This document shows, piece by piece, positions 17,387 through 25,059 of a stretch of 64,000 bases of DNA. The stretch comes from Coriobacteriales bacterium OH1046 (lineage in GTDB: Bacteria; Actinomycetota; Coriobacteriia; Coriobacteriales; Atopobiaceae). The notes beneath the pieces are model-generated. The model was given only the letters and a program-made list of their open reading frames with translations, was not told where the DNA came from and did no database searches. Position 1 is the first letter of the stretch. The number at the start of each line of letters is the position of its first letter. The stretch covers positions 434,001 through 498,000 of the forward strand of contig RQYE01000001.1 of the NCBI GenBank assembly GCA_004010535.1, read 5' to 3'. The translations under genes were made by a program, and so were the position numbers.

Positions 17387-19006
17387 CTAGGCACCGAGCA
17401 TCTCGCGCGCATGGGCGAGCGAAGCCTCGGTGGCATCGCCCGAGAGCATGCGGGCGATCTCGCGTACACGCGCTTCGCCCTCGACCTCGCGGATGATGGT
17501 CTCGGGCAGATCGCCTCCCGTCTTCTCGACCACGTAATGGCGATCGGCACGGGCTGCAACCTGGGCCAGATGCGTGACGACGAGAACCTGGTGGGTGCGG
17601 GCAAGATCTGCCAGCACGGCAGCGAGCGCCACGGCCGTGGCACCGCCCACACCGGCATCGACCTCGTCAAAGACGAGCGTATCCACCGCGTCGGCAGCGC
17701 CGAGAACAACCTTGGCGGCGAGCATCACGCGGCTGATCTCGCCACCCGATGCGATGCGCTTCAGAGGTTGCGCGGCCATACCCGCAGCAGGACGGTAGAG
17801 CAGCTCCACGCGCGAGGGCCCGGCACCCGTCCACTGGGCGCGCGGCAGGTCATCGAACGCAAGCTCCACCTCGGCCGTTCCCATCTCGAGGCGGGCCATC
17901 TGAGCAGAGATGGCCGCGCAGAGCTCGGGAGCCGCCGCTTTGCGCACGCGGGCGAGCTCGGCAGCTGCGGAAGCAAGGGCGGCCTCGGCGGCATCGACGC
18001 GGGCTTGGGCGGCACGCTCGTGCTCCCCTCCGCTCTGAGCAGCAGAAACGATCGCCTCGGCTTCGGCTTTGCGCGAGAAGGCGCTCGCGATGTCGGGGCC
18101 GAAACTCCGCAAAAGCCCTTGGAACGATGCATACCGCGCCTGCAGGCGCGCAAGTTCCGTCTCATCGATATCCATACGGTCGCAGTAGCTGCGGAGTTCG
18201 CGGCCCACATCTTCGATGACGGCGATGGCACCGTCAAGCGCATCGGCGAAGGCGCCGAGCGTCTTATCGTGGATGGCGGCGCCCTCGAGCAGGCGATGCG
18301 CGGAACCCACGGCATCGAGGGCGCCCTCGTCGCCCGAAAGCAGCTCGTAGGCGCCCTCGGCGCTCCTGAGCAGCTGCTCGGCATGCTCGGCGATCGGAAG
18401 CTCCTCGCGGAGCTCCTCGAACTCCCCTTCGCGGGGATTCACCTCGCCGAAGCGGCGCAGGACGAATTCGGCATCGGCCAAACGCTCGTTGCTCGCACGC
18501 ATGAGCTCGCGGACCTCAGCAAGCCCCTCTGCGGCATGACGCGCCTCATCGAGCGCCGCGCGGTACGCAGCGCGGGCGGAAGCTGCCCGCGCTCCCGCCC
18601 ATGCGTCGATGAGCTCGACATGGGTGGAGACCGAGAGCAGGCGCTGATGCTCGTGCTGGCCGCACAGGTCGACCGTCGATCCGATGCGTTCCGCAAGCTC
18701 GCGGACGCTCGCCATCGAGCCGTCGATGGATGCGCGCCCGCGACCGTCAGCCGAGAGGCGCCTGCGCACGACCGTGCCGTCGCTGTCATCGGGATCGAGG
18801 TAGAACAGGGCCTCTACCTCGAGATGGACCGCACCTTCACGGACATTCGAGGCATCGGCGCGCTCGCCCACGGCAAGCTTCACCGCCGAAAGGAGCGCGG
18901 TCTTGCCCGTGCCCGTCTCGCCCGTGAGCACCGTGAGCCCGCGTGCGGGCTCGATGTCCGCGTCGTGGATGAGCGCGACATCATGGACGTGGAGGGCTTC
19001 GAGCAT
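17387..19006 (-). CDS. recN: DNA repair protein RecN
   Basis: RecN is an SMC-like ATPase acting early in double-strand break repair. The ATG at 19006 overlaps the nadK stop by one base (TAATG). The much longer open frame upstream is nadK read out of frame. The 539 residues start MLEALHVHDVALIHDADIE and have Walker A GETGTGKTALL. A long alanine- and glutamate-rich coiled coil fills the middle (about 150-400). The C-terminal signature LASGGEISRVMLA-like (RIASGGEISRVMLAAK) and Walker B TLVFDEVDAGVGG follow. Length and order of motifs are normal. Confidence 0.95.
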   Translation of the reverse strand: MLEALHVHDVALIHDADIEPARGLTVLTGETGTGKTALLSAVKLAVGERADASNVREGAVHLEVEALFYLDPDDSDGTVVRRRLSADGRGRASIDGSMASVRELAERIGSTVDLCGQHEHQRLLSVSTHVELIDAWAGARAASARAAYRAALDEARHAAEGLAEVRELMRASNERLADAEFVLRRFGEVNPREGEFEELREELPIAEHAEQLLRSAEGAYELLSGDEGALDAVGSAHRLLEGAAIHDKTLGAFADALDGAIAVIEDVGRELRSYCDRMDIDETELARLQARYASFQGLLRSFGPDIASAFSRKAEAEAIVSAAQSGGEHERAAQARVDAAEAALASAAAELARVRKAAAPELCAAISAQMARLEMGTAEVELAFDDLPRAQWTGAGPSRVELLYRPAAGMAAQPLKRIASGGEISRVMLAAKVVLGAADAVDTLVFDEVDAGVGGATAVALAAVLADLARTHQVLVVTHLAQVAARADRHYVVEKTGGDLPETIIREVEGEARVREIARMLSGDATEASLAHAREMLGA

Positions 19007-19875
19007 TACTTGCCGCCCGTCTTTCCGTAGAACACGCGCGAGACGGAATCGTAGAAGCTCTGGGCGGAACGGTCGAGCAGGAGGATATCCCCAGGTCCGC
19101 GGCGGACCGATACGTGCTTGCCCTCGAAGCCCCTGCCATCTCCCTCCTCGCCCATGGGCTGGCCATCGGCGAAGAAGTGGCGCTTGGCGGGGCGCTCGGG
19201 CGACATGGAGATCTCGACCACATCGGACGGACTCGTCAGGAACGCGCGCGCCATGATGGTATGCGGGGCGATGGGCACGCAGACCATGCCCGTGAATTCG
19301 GGGGTGACGATGGGACCGCCGGCCGCCAGCGCATAGCCCGTGGAGCCGGTGGCCGTGGAGATGATGAAGCCATCGCCGCGCAGGCAATCGATATGGCGGC
19401 CCGAAACCGAGATATCGAACTCGACCATATCGCCTTGGCCGCCGCGCGAGATCGCAAGGTCGTTCAACGCGAACCCGGTCATCGAGTAGCACGTGCCGTC
19501 CGCACGCTCGAAGTCGGCGATGATCTCGAGGGTGGCCCGATGGCTTACGTGAAGCTCGCCTGCAAGCGCGTCGGCAACCGTCTTGATGAGGTCCTCGGGG
19601 CCCGCTGCCGTCAAAAAACCCAGATGGCCATAGGAGATGCCCACGATGGGGATCTCGCTGTACCCCACGATCTTCGCCGCGCGCAGCAGCGTTCCGTCTC
19701 CGCCGAGCGATACCACCAGATCGCAGCCGCTCGTATCGATGAGCTTGCCCGGGAAGAGGCTCTTGTCGTGGGCCCACTGGATCTCGACGCCCCTGTTGCC
19801 GAACCACGATTCGAGCTCGCGCGCGCCGAGGATGGCTTCCTTGCGCGAGTAGTTGGGAACAAGCAGAATCTTCAC
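19006..19875 (-). CDS. nadK: NAD kinase
   Basis: NadK phosphorylates NAD to NADP using ATP or polyphosphate in the cytoplasm. The 289 residues contain the diagnostic GGDGTLL (58-64), GISYGHLGFLTAAGPED and LNDLAISRGGQGDMVEFD. The region DGFIISTATGSTGYALAAGGP follows, with the conserved C-terminal cluster CVPIAPHTIMAR. It sits between tlyA and recN, as in many actinobacteria and firmicutes. About 140 bases separate it from the tlyA stop, and most of them are the long palindrome at 19965-20067. Confidence 0.96.
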   Translation of the reverse strand: MKILLVPNYSRKEAILGARELESWFGNRGVEIQWAHDKSLFPGKLIDTSGCDLVVSLGGDGTLLRAAKIVGYSEIPIVGISYGHLGFLTAAGPEDLIKTVADALAGELHVSHRATLEIIADFERADGTCYSMTGFALNDLAISRGGQGDMVEFDISVSGRHIDCLRGDGFIISTATGSTGYALAAGGPIVTPEFTGMVCVPIAPHTIMARAFLTSPSDVVEISMSPERPAKRHFFADGQPMGEEGDGRGFEGKHVSVRRGPGDILLLDRSAQSFYDSVSRVFYGKTGGK

Positions 19876-19964
19876 GGCCGGCCTCGCTTACAGATATCGG
19901 GCGAATCGCTTCGAGTGTAGCACAGGGATGGCGGAGAGCATGCTCGCACGACCTCGAACGGGGA

Positions 19965-20067
19965 GCCGGGCTTGCGACGCGCGTGACGGGGGGACGGGTC
20001 ATTTGTCACGCCTCTTACGATCGTGACAAATGACCCGTCCCCCCGTCACGCGCGTCGCAAGCCCGGC
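19965..20067. repeat. Perfect palindromic element, copy 1 (46-bp arms)
   Basis: Arms 19965-20010 and 20022-20067 are perfect reverse complements around an 11-base loop. The inner 67 bases (19983-20049) match the element at 22037-22103 in inverted orientation, including 10 of 13 loop bases (CGTAAGAGGC). The shared arm core is GTGAC, a G run, then GGGTCATTTGTCAC. The outer 18 bases of each arm (starting GCCGGGCTTGCG) have no counterpart in the other copy yet pair perfectly. The right arm codes for the last 17 residues of tlyA. In RNA it would form a very stable hairpin at the tlyA 3' end. Confidence 0.95.
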
Positions 20068-20788
20068 CAGCCAGCAAATACTCGATATTGCCCTTAGCGC
20101 CTGCGATGGGACTCTCGCAACTCCCGAGTATCTGGAGCCCTTGGGCGATGAATGCGCTACGGACCTTTTCCAAAGCCGCACGGCGCAGCGCCTCGTCGCG
20201 CACGATGCCGCCCTCCCCCACATCCCCGCGCGGGACCTCGAACTGCGGCTTGACAAGCGCGATGAAGCTGCCGCCGTTGCGCAGCAGCGCACGCACGGCG
20301 GGCAGGACCGTCGCAACCGAGGTGAACGAGACGTCGCACACGGCCAGATCCACCGTACCCAGCCGATCGGGTACGGCCAGATCCACGATATTGGTGCGCT
20401 CCAGGAGCTCGACGCGGGAATCGTTACGAAGTTCCCAAGCGAACTGGGCATAGCCAACGTCGACGGCGATGACATGCGCCGCGCCATGCGCGAGCAGGCA
20501 GTCGGTGAAGCCGCCCGTGGAACAGCCCACGTCGAGGCAGTCCTTGCCGTCCGGGTCGATCGAGAAGGCGTCGAGGGCGCGCTCGAGCTTGAGGCCGCCG
20601 CGGCTCACGTAGCCCTTCTCACCGCGCACATGCAGGTACAGACCCTGCTCGACCTGCTCGCCCGGTGACGAGAGCCGCCTGTCGCGGCAGGATACCCTGC
20701 CGGCAAGCACGGCGCGCAACGCCTCGTCGCACGTTGCGAAGAAACCCTGCGCGACCAGCTCCTCATCCAAACGGCGCTTGCGTGCCAC
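20015..20788 (-). CDS. tlyA: rRNA 2'-O-methyltransferase TlyA, tail encoded by repeat
   Basis: TlyA family enzymes 2'-O-methylate ribosomal RNA and are linked to capreomycin susceptibility in mycobacteria. The 257 residues carry an N-terminal S4 RNA-binding domain (RLDEELVAQGFFATCDEAL) and the hinge RGGLKLERALDAF. An FtsJ-type methyltransferase follows, with DVGCSTGGFTDCLL, VAVDVGYAQ-like VIAVDVGYAQFAW, VCDVSF and LVKPQFEVPRGDVG. It starts at GTG 20788, directly abutting the xseB stop. The family end (GNIEYLL) is followed by about 17 extra residues, GRACDARDGGTGHLSRS, read entirely from the palindrome. This suggests the original stop was lost when the element arose. Confidence 0.92.
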   Translation of the reverse strand: MARKRRLDEELVAQGFFATCDEALRAVLAGRVSCRDRRLSSPGEQVEQGLYLHVRGEKGYVSRGGLKLERALDAFSIDPDGKDCLDVGCSTGGFTDCLLAHGAAHVIAVDVGYAQFAWELRNDSRVELLERTNIVDLAVPDRLGTVDLAVCDVSFTSVATVLPAVRALLRNGGSFIALVKPQFEVPRGDVGEGGIVRDEALRRAALEKVRSAFIAQGLQILGSCESPIAGAKGNIEYLLAGRACDARDGGTGHLSRS

Positions 20789-21085
20789 CTATTCGGCGCT
20801 TCCTTCCGGCCCTTCGAGCGCGATAGAGGCCGCCGTATCGCCCGCGATACCGTCTTGCCCTGCGTCGACGGCAGCTTGCGCGAGCTGGGCCTCCTCCTCG
20901 GGAGAGAAATCCGTCGCGTCGACCATATCGACCGCCTTGGAGCCCAATGCGATGGCCTCATCGAAAAGGTCGAGCGAGCGCTCGAGCGAGGTATCCTTGT
21001 CGCGGACAGCGTCGACGATATCGTCAAGACGGCTGCTGATCTGGGAGAACGTCTGATATTCGGAGACATCGACCTTCTTGGCCAT
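20789..21085 (-). CDS. xseB: Exodeoxyribonuclease VII small subunit XseB
   Basis: XseB is the small subunit that binds the XseA nuclease in exonuclease VII, which degrades single-stranded DNA. The ATG at 21085 lies one base past the nusB stop and gives 98 residues. The helical hairpin typical of XseB is clear (SRLDDIVDAVRDKDTSLERS, LDLFDEAIALGSKAV). An acidic tail of about 40 residues follows. The partner gene xseA, often adjacent, is not in this window. Confidence 0.85.
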   Translation of the reverse strand: MAKKVDVSEYQTFSQISSRLDDIVDAVRDKDTSLERSLDLFDEAIALGSKAVDMVDATDFSPEEEAQLAQAAVDAGQDGIAGDTAASIALEGPEGSAE

Positions 21086-21086
21086 G

Positions 21087-21551
21087 CTACGCGCCGCCTT
21101 CCCGCACGTGCGCCTCTTCGGCAAGCACATCGATGCCGGCCTCGATATCTGCAGCGACGCGGCCGAGGAGACCGTTGACGAAACGGCTCGTATCATCGGA
21201 TCCATATGCCTTGGCAAGCTCGACGGCCTCATCGATGGCAACGGGGATCCCCACGCTATCCTCGCAGATCATCTCGTAGAGGGCGATGCGCATGAGATTG
21301 CAATCGACCGCAGGCATGCGGGAGATGCTCCAAGCATGGCTGTATCTGGCGATGATACGATCGAGATCGTGCCTCAAGCCGTCGACGCCGAGCGCGAGCT
21401 CAACGGCGTATCCGTCGAGCGGGCCATCGGAGAGCGCATACTCGCCTCCAAGCACCTCCTCGACGGAACGGCCGACCGCCTCGGCTTGGAACAGGAGTTG
21501 GAGCGCCTGGCTGCGCGCGCGGGTACGCCCGAGAATCCTCACGCTGCTCAA
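21087..21551 (-). CDS. nusB: Transcription antitermination factor NusB
   Basis: NusB binds boxA RNA with S10 (NusE) and supports antitermination of rRNA transcription. The 154 residues show the all-helical fold signatures RTRARSQALQLLFQAE at the N terminus and NLMRIALYEMI in the middle. The C-terminal IPVAIDEAVELAKAYGSDDT and SRFVNGLLGRV are diagnostic. The start is TTG at 21551, two bases after the asp23 stop. A GTG four codons later is an alternative. Confidence 0.95.
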   Translation of the reverse strand: MSSVRILGRTRARSQALQLLFQAEAVGRSVEEVLGGEYALSDGPLDGYAVELALGVDGLRHDLDRIIARYSHAWSISRMPAVDCNLMRIALYEMICEDSVGIPVAIDEAVELAKAYGSDDTSRFVNGLLGRVAADIEAGIDVLAEEAHVREGGA

Positions 21552-21553
21552 GC

Positions 21554-21922
21554 CTACTCCTTGGGGAAGACCAAGCTGTCGATGCAGACGTCGACGTTGC
21601 CGACCTCATAGCCGACTTGGCCGCGTATCGCCTCGGCGATGGCCGAGCGCACATCCTCGGCGAGCTTGGTGAAGGGATAGCCGTAGAAGACCGCAAGATG
21701 GACGGTGATAGCGAGCTTATCATCGACGACAGCAGCCTCGACCGGCTCGGATACGGGATTGGCGCTCTTGGTGAACACGGAGACGAGGCTCGAAGCGATG
21801 TCCTTATCGCCTACCGTGGCAACGCCTGCGACGCGCTCGGCTGCACGGGAGACGATCGTGCTAATCACGTTGCGGGAAATGCCGATCCCAGAGATGAAGA
21901 GCTCATCTGAAGCCATTATCAA
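21554..21922 (-). CDS. Asp23/Gls24 family envelope stress protein
   Basis: This 122-residue protein has the Asp23/Gls24 (DUF322) fold: ISRNVISTIVSRAAERVAGV, then DDKLAITVHLAVFYGYPF and VRSAIAEAIRGQVGYEVGNV with a final VDVCIDSLVFPKE. Family members are abundant cytoplasmic proteins near the membrane and are linked to envelope stress. The exact role is not established. It heads the asp23-nusB-xseB-tlyA set, has AGGAGG upstream of its ATG and a good promoter at 21981-22009. The efp-asp23-nusB order is common in Gram-positive bacteria. Confidence 0.88.
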   Translation of the reverse strand: MIMASDELFISGIGISRNVISTIVSRAAERVAGVATVGDKDIASSLVSVFTKSANPVSEPVEAAVVDDKLAITVHLAVFYGYPFTKLAEDVRSAIAEAIRGQVGYEVGNVDVCIDSLVFPKE

Positions 21923-21980
21923 AGACCTCCTGCCATTCCTCGCGCGTATGCATGCAGAGCAGATTCCTTCTCATCGATAG

Positions 21981-22009
21981 AGTATAGACGTTCGACGGCC
22001 AAACGTGAA
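21981..22009 (-). promoter_or_regulatory. Promoter for asp23-nusB-xseB-tlyA
   Basis: On the minus strand TTCACG (22004-22009), 17 bases and TATACT (21981-21986) form a near-consensus promoter about 60 bases upstream of the asp23 start. It begins just inside the downstream flank of palindrome copy 2. The palindrome therefore separates the efp transcript end from this promoter. Confidence 0.6.
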
Positions 22010-22012
22010 CAG

Positions 22013-22127
22013 GGACGTGGCAGGGAGCGTGACAGCGTGACAGGGGGACAGGTCATTTGTCACACCCGTAAGAGGCGTGACAAATGACCTGTCCCCCTGT
22101 CACGCTGTCACGCTCCCTGCCACGTCC
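22013..22127. repeat. Perfect palindromic element, copy 2 (51-bp arms)
   Basis: Arms 22013-22063 and 22077-22127 are perfect reverse complements around a 13-base loop (ACCCGTAAGAGGC). The core 22037-22103 matches copy 1 (19983-20049) in inverted orientation. The two arm cores differ at two bases, and in each copy the opposite arm carries the compensating change. The outer 24 bases (starting GGACGTGGCAGG) are unlike copy 1 but still pair perfectly. The element lies 16 bases past the efp stop, so it would be a strong 3' hairpin and probably ends the efp transcript. Confidence 0.95.
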
Positions 22128-22143
22128 GTCCCACCCGCTCGCG

Positions 22144-22707
22144 CTAGACGCGGCCGACGAACTTGCCGTCGCGCGTGTCGACTTTGATGATCTCGCCCAC
22201 GTTGAGATACATCGGGACCTGCACGAGCGCACCCGTCTCGACCGTGGCGGGCTTGGATCCGCCCTGGACGGTATCGCCCTTGAAGCCGGGATCGGTCTCG
22301 ATGATCTCGACCTCGATGAACATGGGCGGTTGCACGGCATAGAGCACGCCGTTGGCGTAGTTCAGGAGGCAGGCATCGTTCTCCTTGAGCCACTTGGCGT
22401 TGTCGCCGATCATATCGATGCCGACCTCGATCTGCTCGTAGGTATCGTTGTCCATGAAGTAGTACAGGTCTCCATCGTTGTAGAGGTACTGCATCTCGCG
22501 CGTCTGCATGTTGACGCTCTCGAATTTGGCAGACTGCTGGAAGTTCTCCTCGTTCACGCGGCCCGTGCGGATGTCGCGGTACTTGGTGCGCACGTAGGTA
22601 TTGCCCTTGCCGGGCTTGACGTGCTGGGCTTCGAGGATGACGCAGTCCCTGCCCTTGATGTTGACGCCTAGGCCTGCCTTGAGATCGGTGATGCCGAGAG
22701 TTGCCAT
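22144..22707 (-). CDS. efp: Translation elongation factor P
   Basis: EF-P binds the ribosome between the P and E sites and relieves stalling at polyproline stretches. The ATG at 22707 follows GAAGGG. The longer open frame to 22809 is not supported. The 187 residues have three beta domains: the KOW-like N domain with the loop KPGKGNTYVR (Lys34 at the tip, the residue modified in other bacteria), NEENFQQSAKFESVNMQTRE, and the C-terminal GALVQVPMYLNVGEIIKVDT with DGKFVGRV. No modification enzyme gene is in view. It lies 73 bases after pepP. Confidence 0.96.
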   Translation of the reverse strand: MATLGITDLKAGLGVNIKGRDCVILEAQHVKPGKGNTYVRTKYRDIRTGRVNEENFQQSAKFESVNMQTREMQYLYNDGDLYYFMDNDTYEQIEVGIDMIGDNAKWLKENDACLLNYANGVLYAVQPPMFIEVEIIETDPGFKGDTVQGGSKPATVETGALVQVPMYLNVGEIIKVDTRDGKFVGRV

Positions 22708-22780
22708 GGGAGCACCCTTCTTTCCAACCCGGATAGAGCCCGGGAAAATCCCTCTAACAGAGAAAGTATAGCCAATAAGG

Positions 22781-23908
22781 CTACGTGCAATCGATGACGA
22801 CCAGCTCATGAGGAGAGCTTGCGAAGGACACGTAGCCCTCCTCGGTCATGACGCCGGTATCCTCGAGACGGATGCCGAACCTGCCCGGCAGATAGATGCC
22901 CGGTTCGATGGTGATGACCGAGCCTGCCGGCACAGGGCCCGTATAGGTGCGTCCGAAGACGGGTTTCTCGTGGATCTCGAGACCGACGCCGTGACCGAGG
23001 CCGTGGGCGAAATACGCGCCGTAGCCGGCATCGGAGATGATCTTCACCGCCAGATTGTGGATATCCTGGCCGATGCAGCCGGGCTTCGCGGCGGCCGCGC
23101 AGGTCTCATGGGCGAGACGGACAACATCGTAAACCTTGCGCTGCTCCTCCGTGGGTTCGCCGAGGATGACCGTCCGGGTCATGTCGGCATGGTAATCGCA
23201 GGAAAGCGCACCGTAATCGAGGACGATGAAGTCGCCCTTCCTGACCGCGTAGTCGCCCGGTTGGGCATGGGGGTTCGCACCGTTGGGACCCGCTGCGACG
23301 ATGGATTCGAAGGAGAGGCCATCCGCACCATGGGTGAGCATGTAGTTCTCAAGCTCCACGCGGATCTCCTTCTCGGTCAAACCGGGTTTGATGAAGCCGC
23401 ACATGTGCGTGAAGGCCTCATCGGTGATGGCCTGGGCTTTGCGGAGCAGCGCGAGCTCTTCCTCGTCTTTGACGATGCGCAGGCGGGCGATGTCGGCGTG
23501 CATGCGGGGAAGCAGGGGTGCCACGCTCAGCTTATTGCACTCGACGAGAAGATCGTCGTAGAAGGCCAGCTCGACGCTGTCCTCGAGGGCAACCATGCGC
23601 GCACGGGAGGCCGCGACCTTACCGGCGGCCCACTCCGCTGCGCCGACCTGCTCCTGATCGAAGATCCACGGGCCGTCTGCACCGAGACGCTCGATGAAGG
23701 TGTTGAAATAGCGCGCATCGGTGTGGAGCCACAGGCCGTCCTCTGTTATGAAGGCGGCATGCGCATGCTCGGAATCGAAGACACGCTCCGCTCCGGTGAG
23801 CCAACGCAGGCTCGCAGTATCGCGTACGATCGCCGCATCGTGGCCGCGTTCGGCCAGAAGCGCGCGGAAGCGCGCGATGCGTTTCATAACCGTTGTTTCA
23901 TCGGACAT
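22781..23908 (-). CDS. pepP: Xaa-Pro aminopeptidase (M24 family)
   Basis: M24B metallopeptidases remove N-terminal residues preceding proline or cleave Xaa-Pro dipeptides. The start at 23908 (MSDETTVMKRIARFR) gives 375 residues; the open frame further up is antisense to the aroB-like gene. An N-terminal creatinase-like domain is followed by the pita-bread catalytic domain. The metal ligands are in VLDYGALSCDYHADMTRT (two Asp), GLGHGVGLEIHE (His), TIEPGIYLPG (Glu) and IRLEDTGVMTEEG (Glu). Its place next to efp is a common arrangement. Whether it acts as an aminopeptidase or a dipeptidase cannot be told from the sequence. Confidence 0.92.
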   Translation of the reverse strand: MSDETTVMKRIARFRALLAERGHDAAIVRDTASLRWLTGAERVFDSEHAHAAFITEDGLWLHTDARYFNTFIERLGADGPWIFDQEQVGAAEWAAGKVAASRARMVALEDSVELAFYDDLLVECNKLSVAPLLPRMHADIARLRIVKDEEELALLRKAQAITDEAFTHMCGFIKPGLTEKEIRVELENYMLTHGADGLSFESIVAAGPNGANPHAQPGDYAVRKGDFIVLDYGALSCDYHADMTRTVILGEPTEEQRKVYDVVRLAHETCAAAAKPGCIGQDIHNLAVKIISDAGYGAYFAHGLGHGVGLEIHEKPVFGRTYTGPVPAGSVITIEPGIYLPGRFGIRLEDTGVMTEEGYVSFASSPHELVVIDCT

Positions 23909-23946
23909 AGCTATCCCACTCCCTCTGACGAGAAACCAGTACCCCT

Positions 23947-25059
23947 CTAGCCGCGTGCGCCGACCCAAGCCTCGGCATGCTCGGCGAGAAGCTCGTCCGA
24001 GAGCGTCGTCAAGCGGACGCGGCCGAATGACTTGGGTGTGAGCATCTGGAAGCGATTGGAGCGCAGGAAGCATTCCGCCTTGAGGGCTTTCGCCATCTCC
24101 TCGGGCGTGAAAACGGCATCCTCCACATAGCCCAACCCGAAGACGTCGAGCATCTCGTCGATGGCGCTGACATCGTCGAGGGCGAAGTCCCCCTCCCCAG
24201 CCGCAAGGCGCGCGGCGAAGCGCATGCCCTCGGCAAAGAGCGAGGATGAGGGGACGGCGCTTGGGACGAGGGGGCGGAGCGCCCGCAGGAAGGTACGGCC
24301 GAAACCCAGGGAATCGCGCACGATGACCGAGGTGGACGAGATCACGCGTCCGCGGCTGCGGAATGCGTCCCCGATCACCGTGGCCCTGATCTTGGCATCG
24401 CCTTCCATGTACGCGTCGATATTGTCCCAAAGCTTGCCGAATGCCTTCTCGGCGTCCGCCACGGCGCCGCACACCATGAGAGCACGGCCGAACAGCTCCT
24501 CCTCGCTCTCGAAGGAGGGCTCCATGAGCTCGAAATCGCAGTAGACATAGCGGGTCGCAGCGGGAAATGCGAACATCTCGGGATGGGTGCCCACGGTGAA
24601 GCCGAGCGGGGTGCAGCTTCCCTCGAGCGCCGCACGCAGATCGAGCGGGTACTCCATGAGCGAGATCCCGTTGCACCAGCTCTTGGCCACGAATGACGCC
24701 AGGCTCAACGCGCCGGTATCGCCCACGGCGACAAAGCCGTCGCCAGCGGTGGCGCCGAGGCCGTCGAGTGCGGCGAGAACGGGAGCGGCGGCCTCGAGCG
24801 AGAGCGCCGCGGTTCCCGAGGGGAGGGCCATCCGCTCCACGGAGAAGCCCGCATCGGCGAGCGAGCGGCGGATGAGCTCGATCTGATCGGCGGGGGCATC
24901 TTCGGTACAGGCGAGCACGGCGAGACGCGGGGTGCCCAGCGTGGACTTGAGCTCTTTGCCGGCGCGGCCTGCAAGTCCCACGCCCATACGGGCGTCCATC
25001 GAGCCGCCAGGCATGGTGACCCACTGGCGCACCAGCACGCTCTCGACCGTCTCGGTCAT
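23947..25059 (-). CDS. 3-dehydroquinate synthase-like protein lacking metal ligands
   Basis: This 370-residue protein aligns with AroB over its length: a glycine-rich nucleotide region (FVAVGDTGALSLASFVAKSW at 109-128), then the two-helix catalytic region. AroB active-site landmarks are replaced. The AEVIKYG-type segment is GRALMVCGAV (191-200), GHTFGHA is GRTFLRA (254-260), and HGEAVAIGM is SSSLFAEGM (271-279). The zinc-binding Glu and two His are therefore absent. The ATG at 25059 overlaps the aroK stop (ATGA) and has GGGGG upstream. It is probably a pseudoenzyme or has a new role in shikimate metabolism. A distant, still active variant cannot be excluded. Confidence 0.75.
   Translation of the reverse strand: MTETVESVLVRQWVTMPGGSMDARMGVGLAGRAGKELKSTLGTPRLAVLACTEDAPADQIELIRRSLADAGFSVERMALPSGTAALSLEAAAPVLAALDGLGATAGDGFVAVGDTGALSLASFVAKSWCNGISLMEYPLDLRAALEGSCTPLGFTVGTHPEMFAFPAATRYVYCDFELMEPSFESEEELFGRALMVCGAVADAEKAFGKLWDNIDAYMEGDAKIRATVIGDAFRSRGRVISSTSVIVRDSLGFGRTFLRALRPLVPSAVPSSSLFAEGMRFAARLAAGEGDFALDDVSAIDEMLDVFGLGYVEDAVFTPEEMAKALKAECFLRSNRFQMLTPKSFGRVRLTTLSDELLAEHAEAWVGARG

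Noticed and set aside
17387-20002. An 871-codon open frame that could be read as one large fused protein including RecN
   Set aside because: The first third is nadK read out of frame plus the palindrome. RecN begins at ATG 19006 with one-base overlap of the nadK stop, and the upstream part has no family signature.
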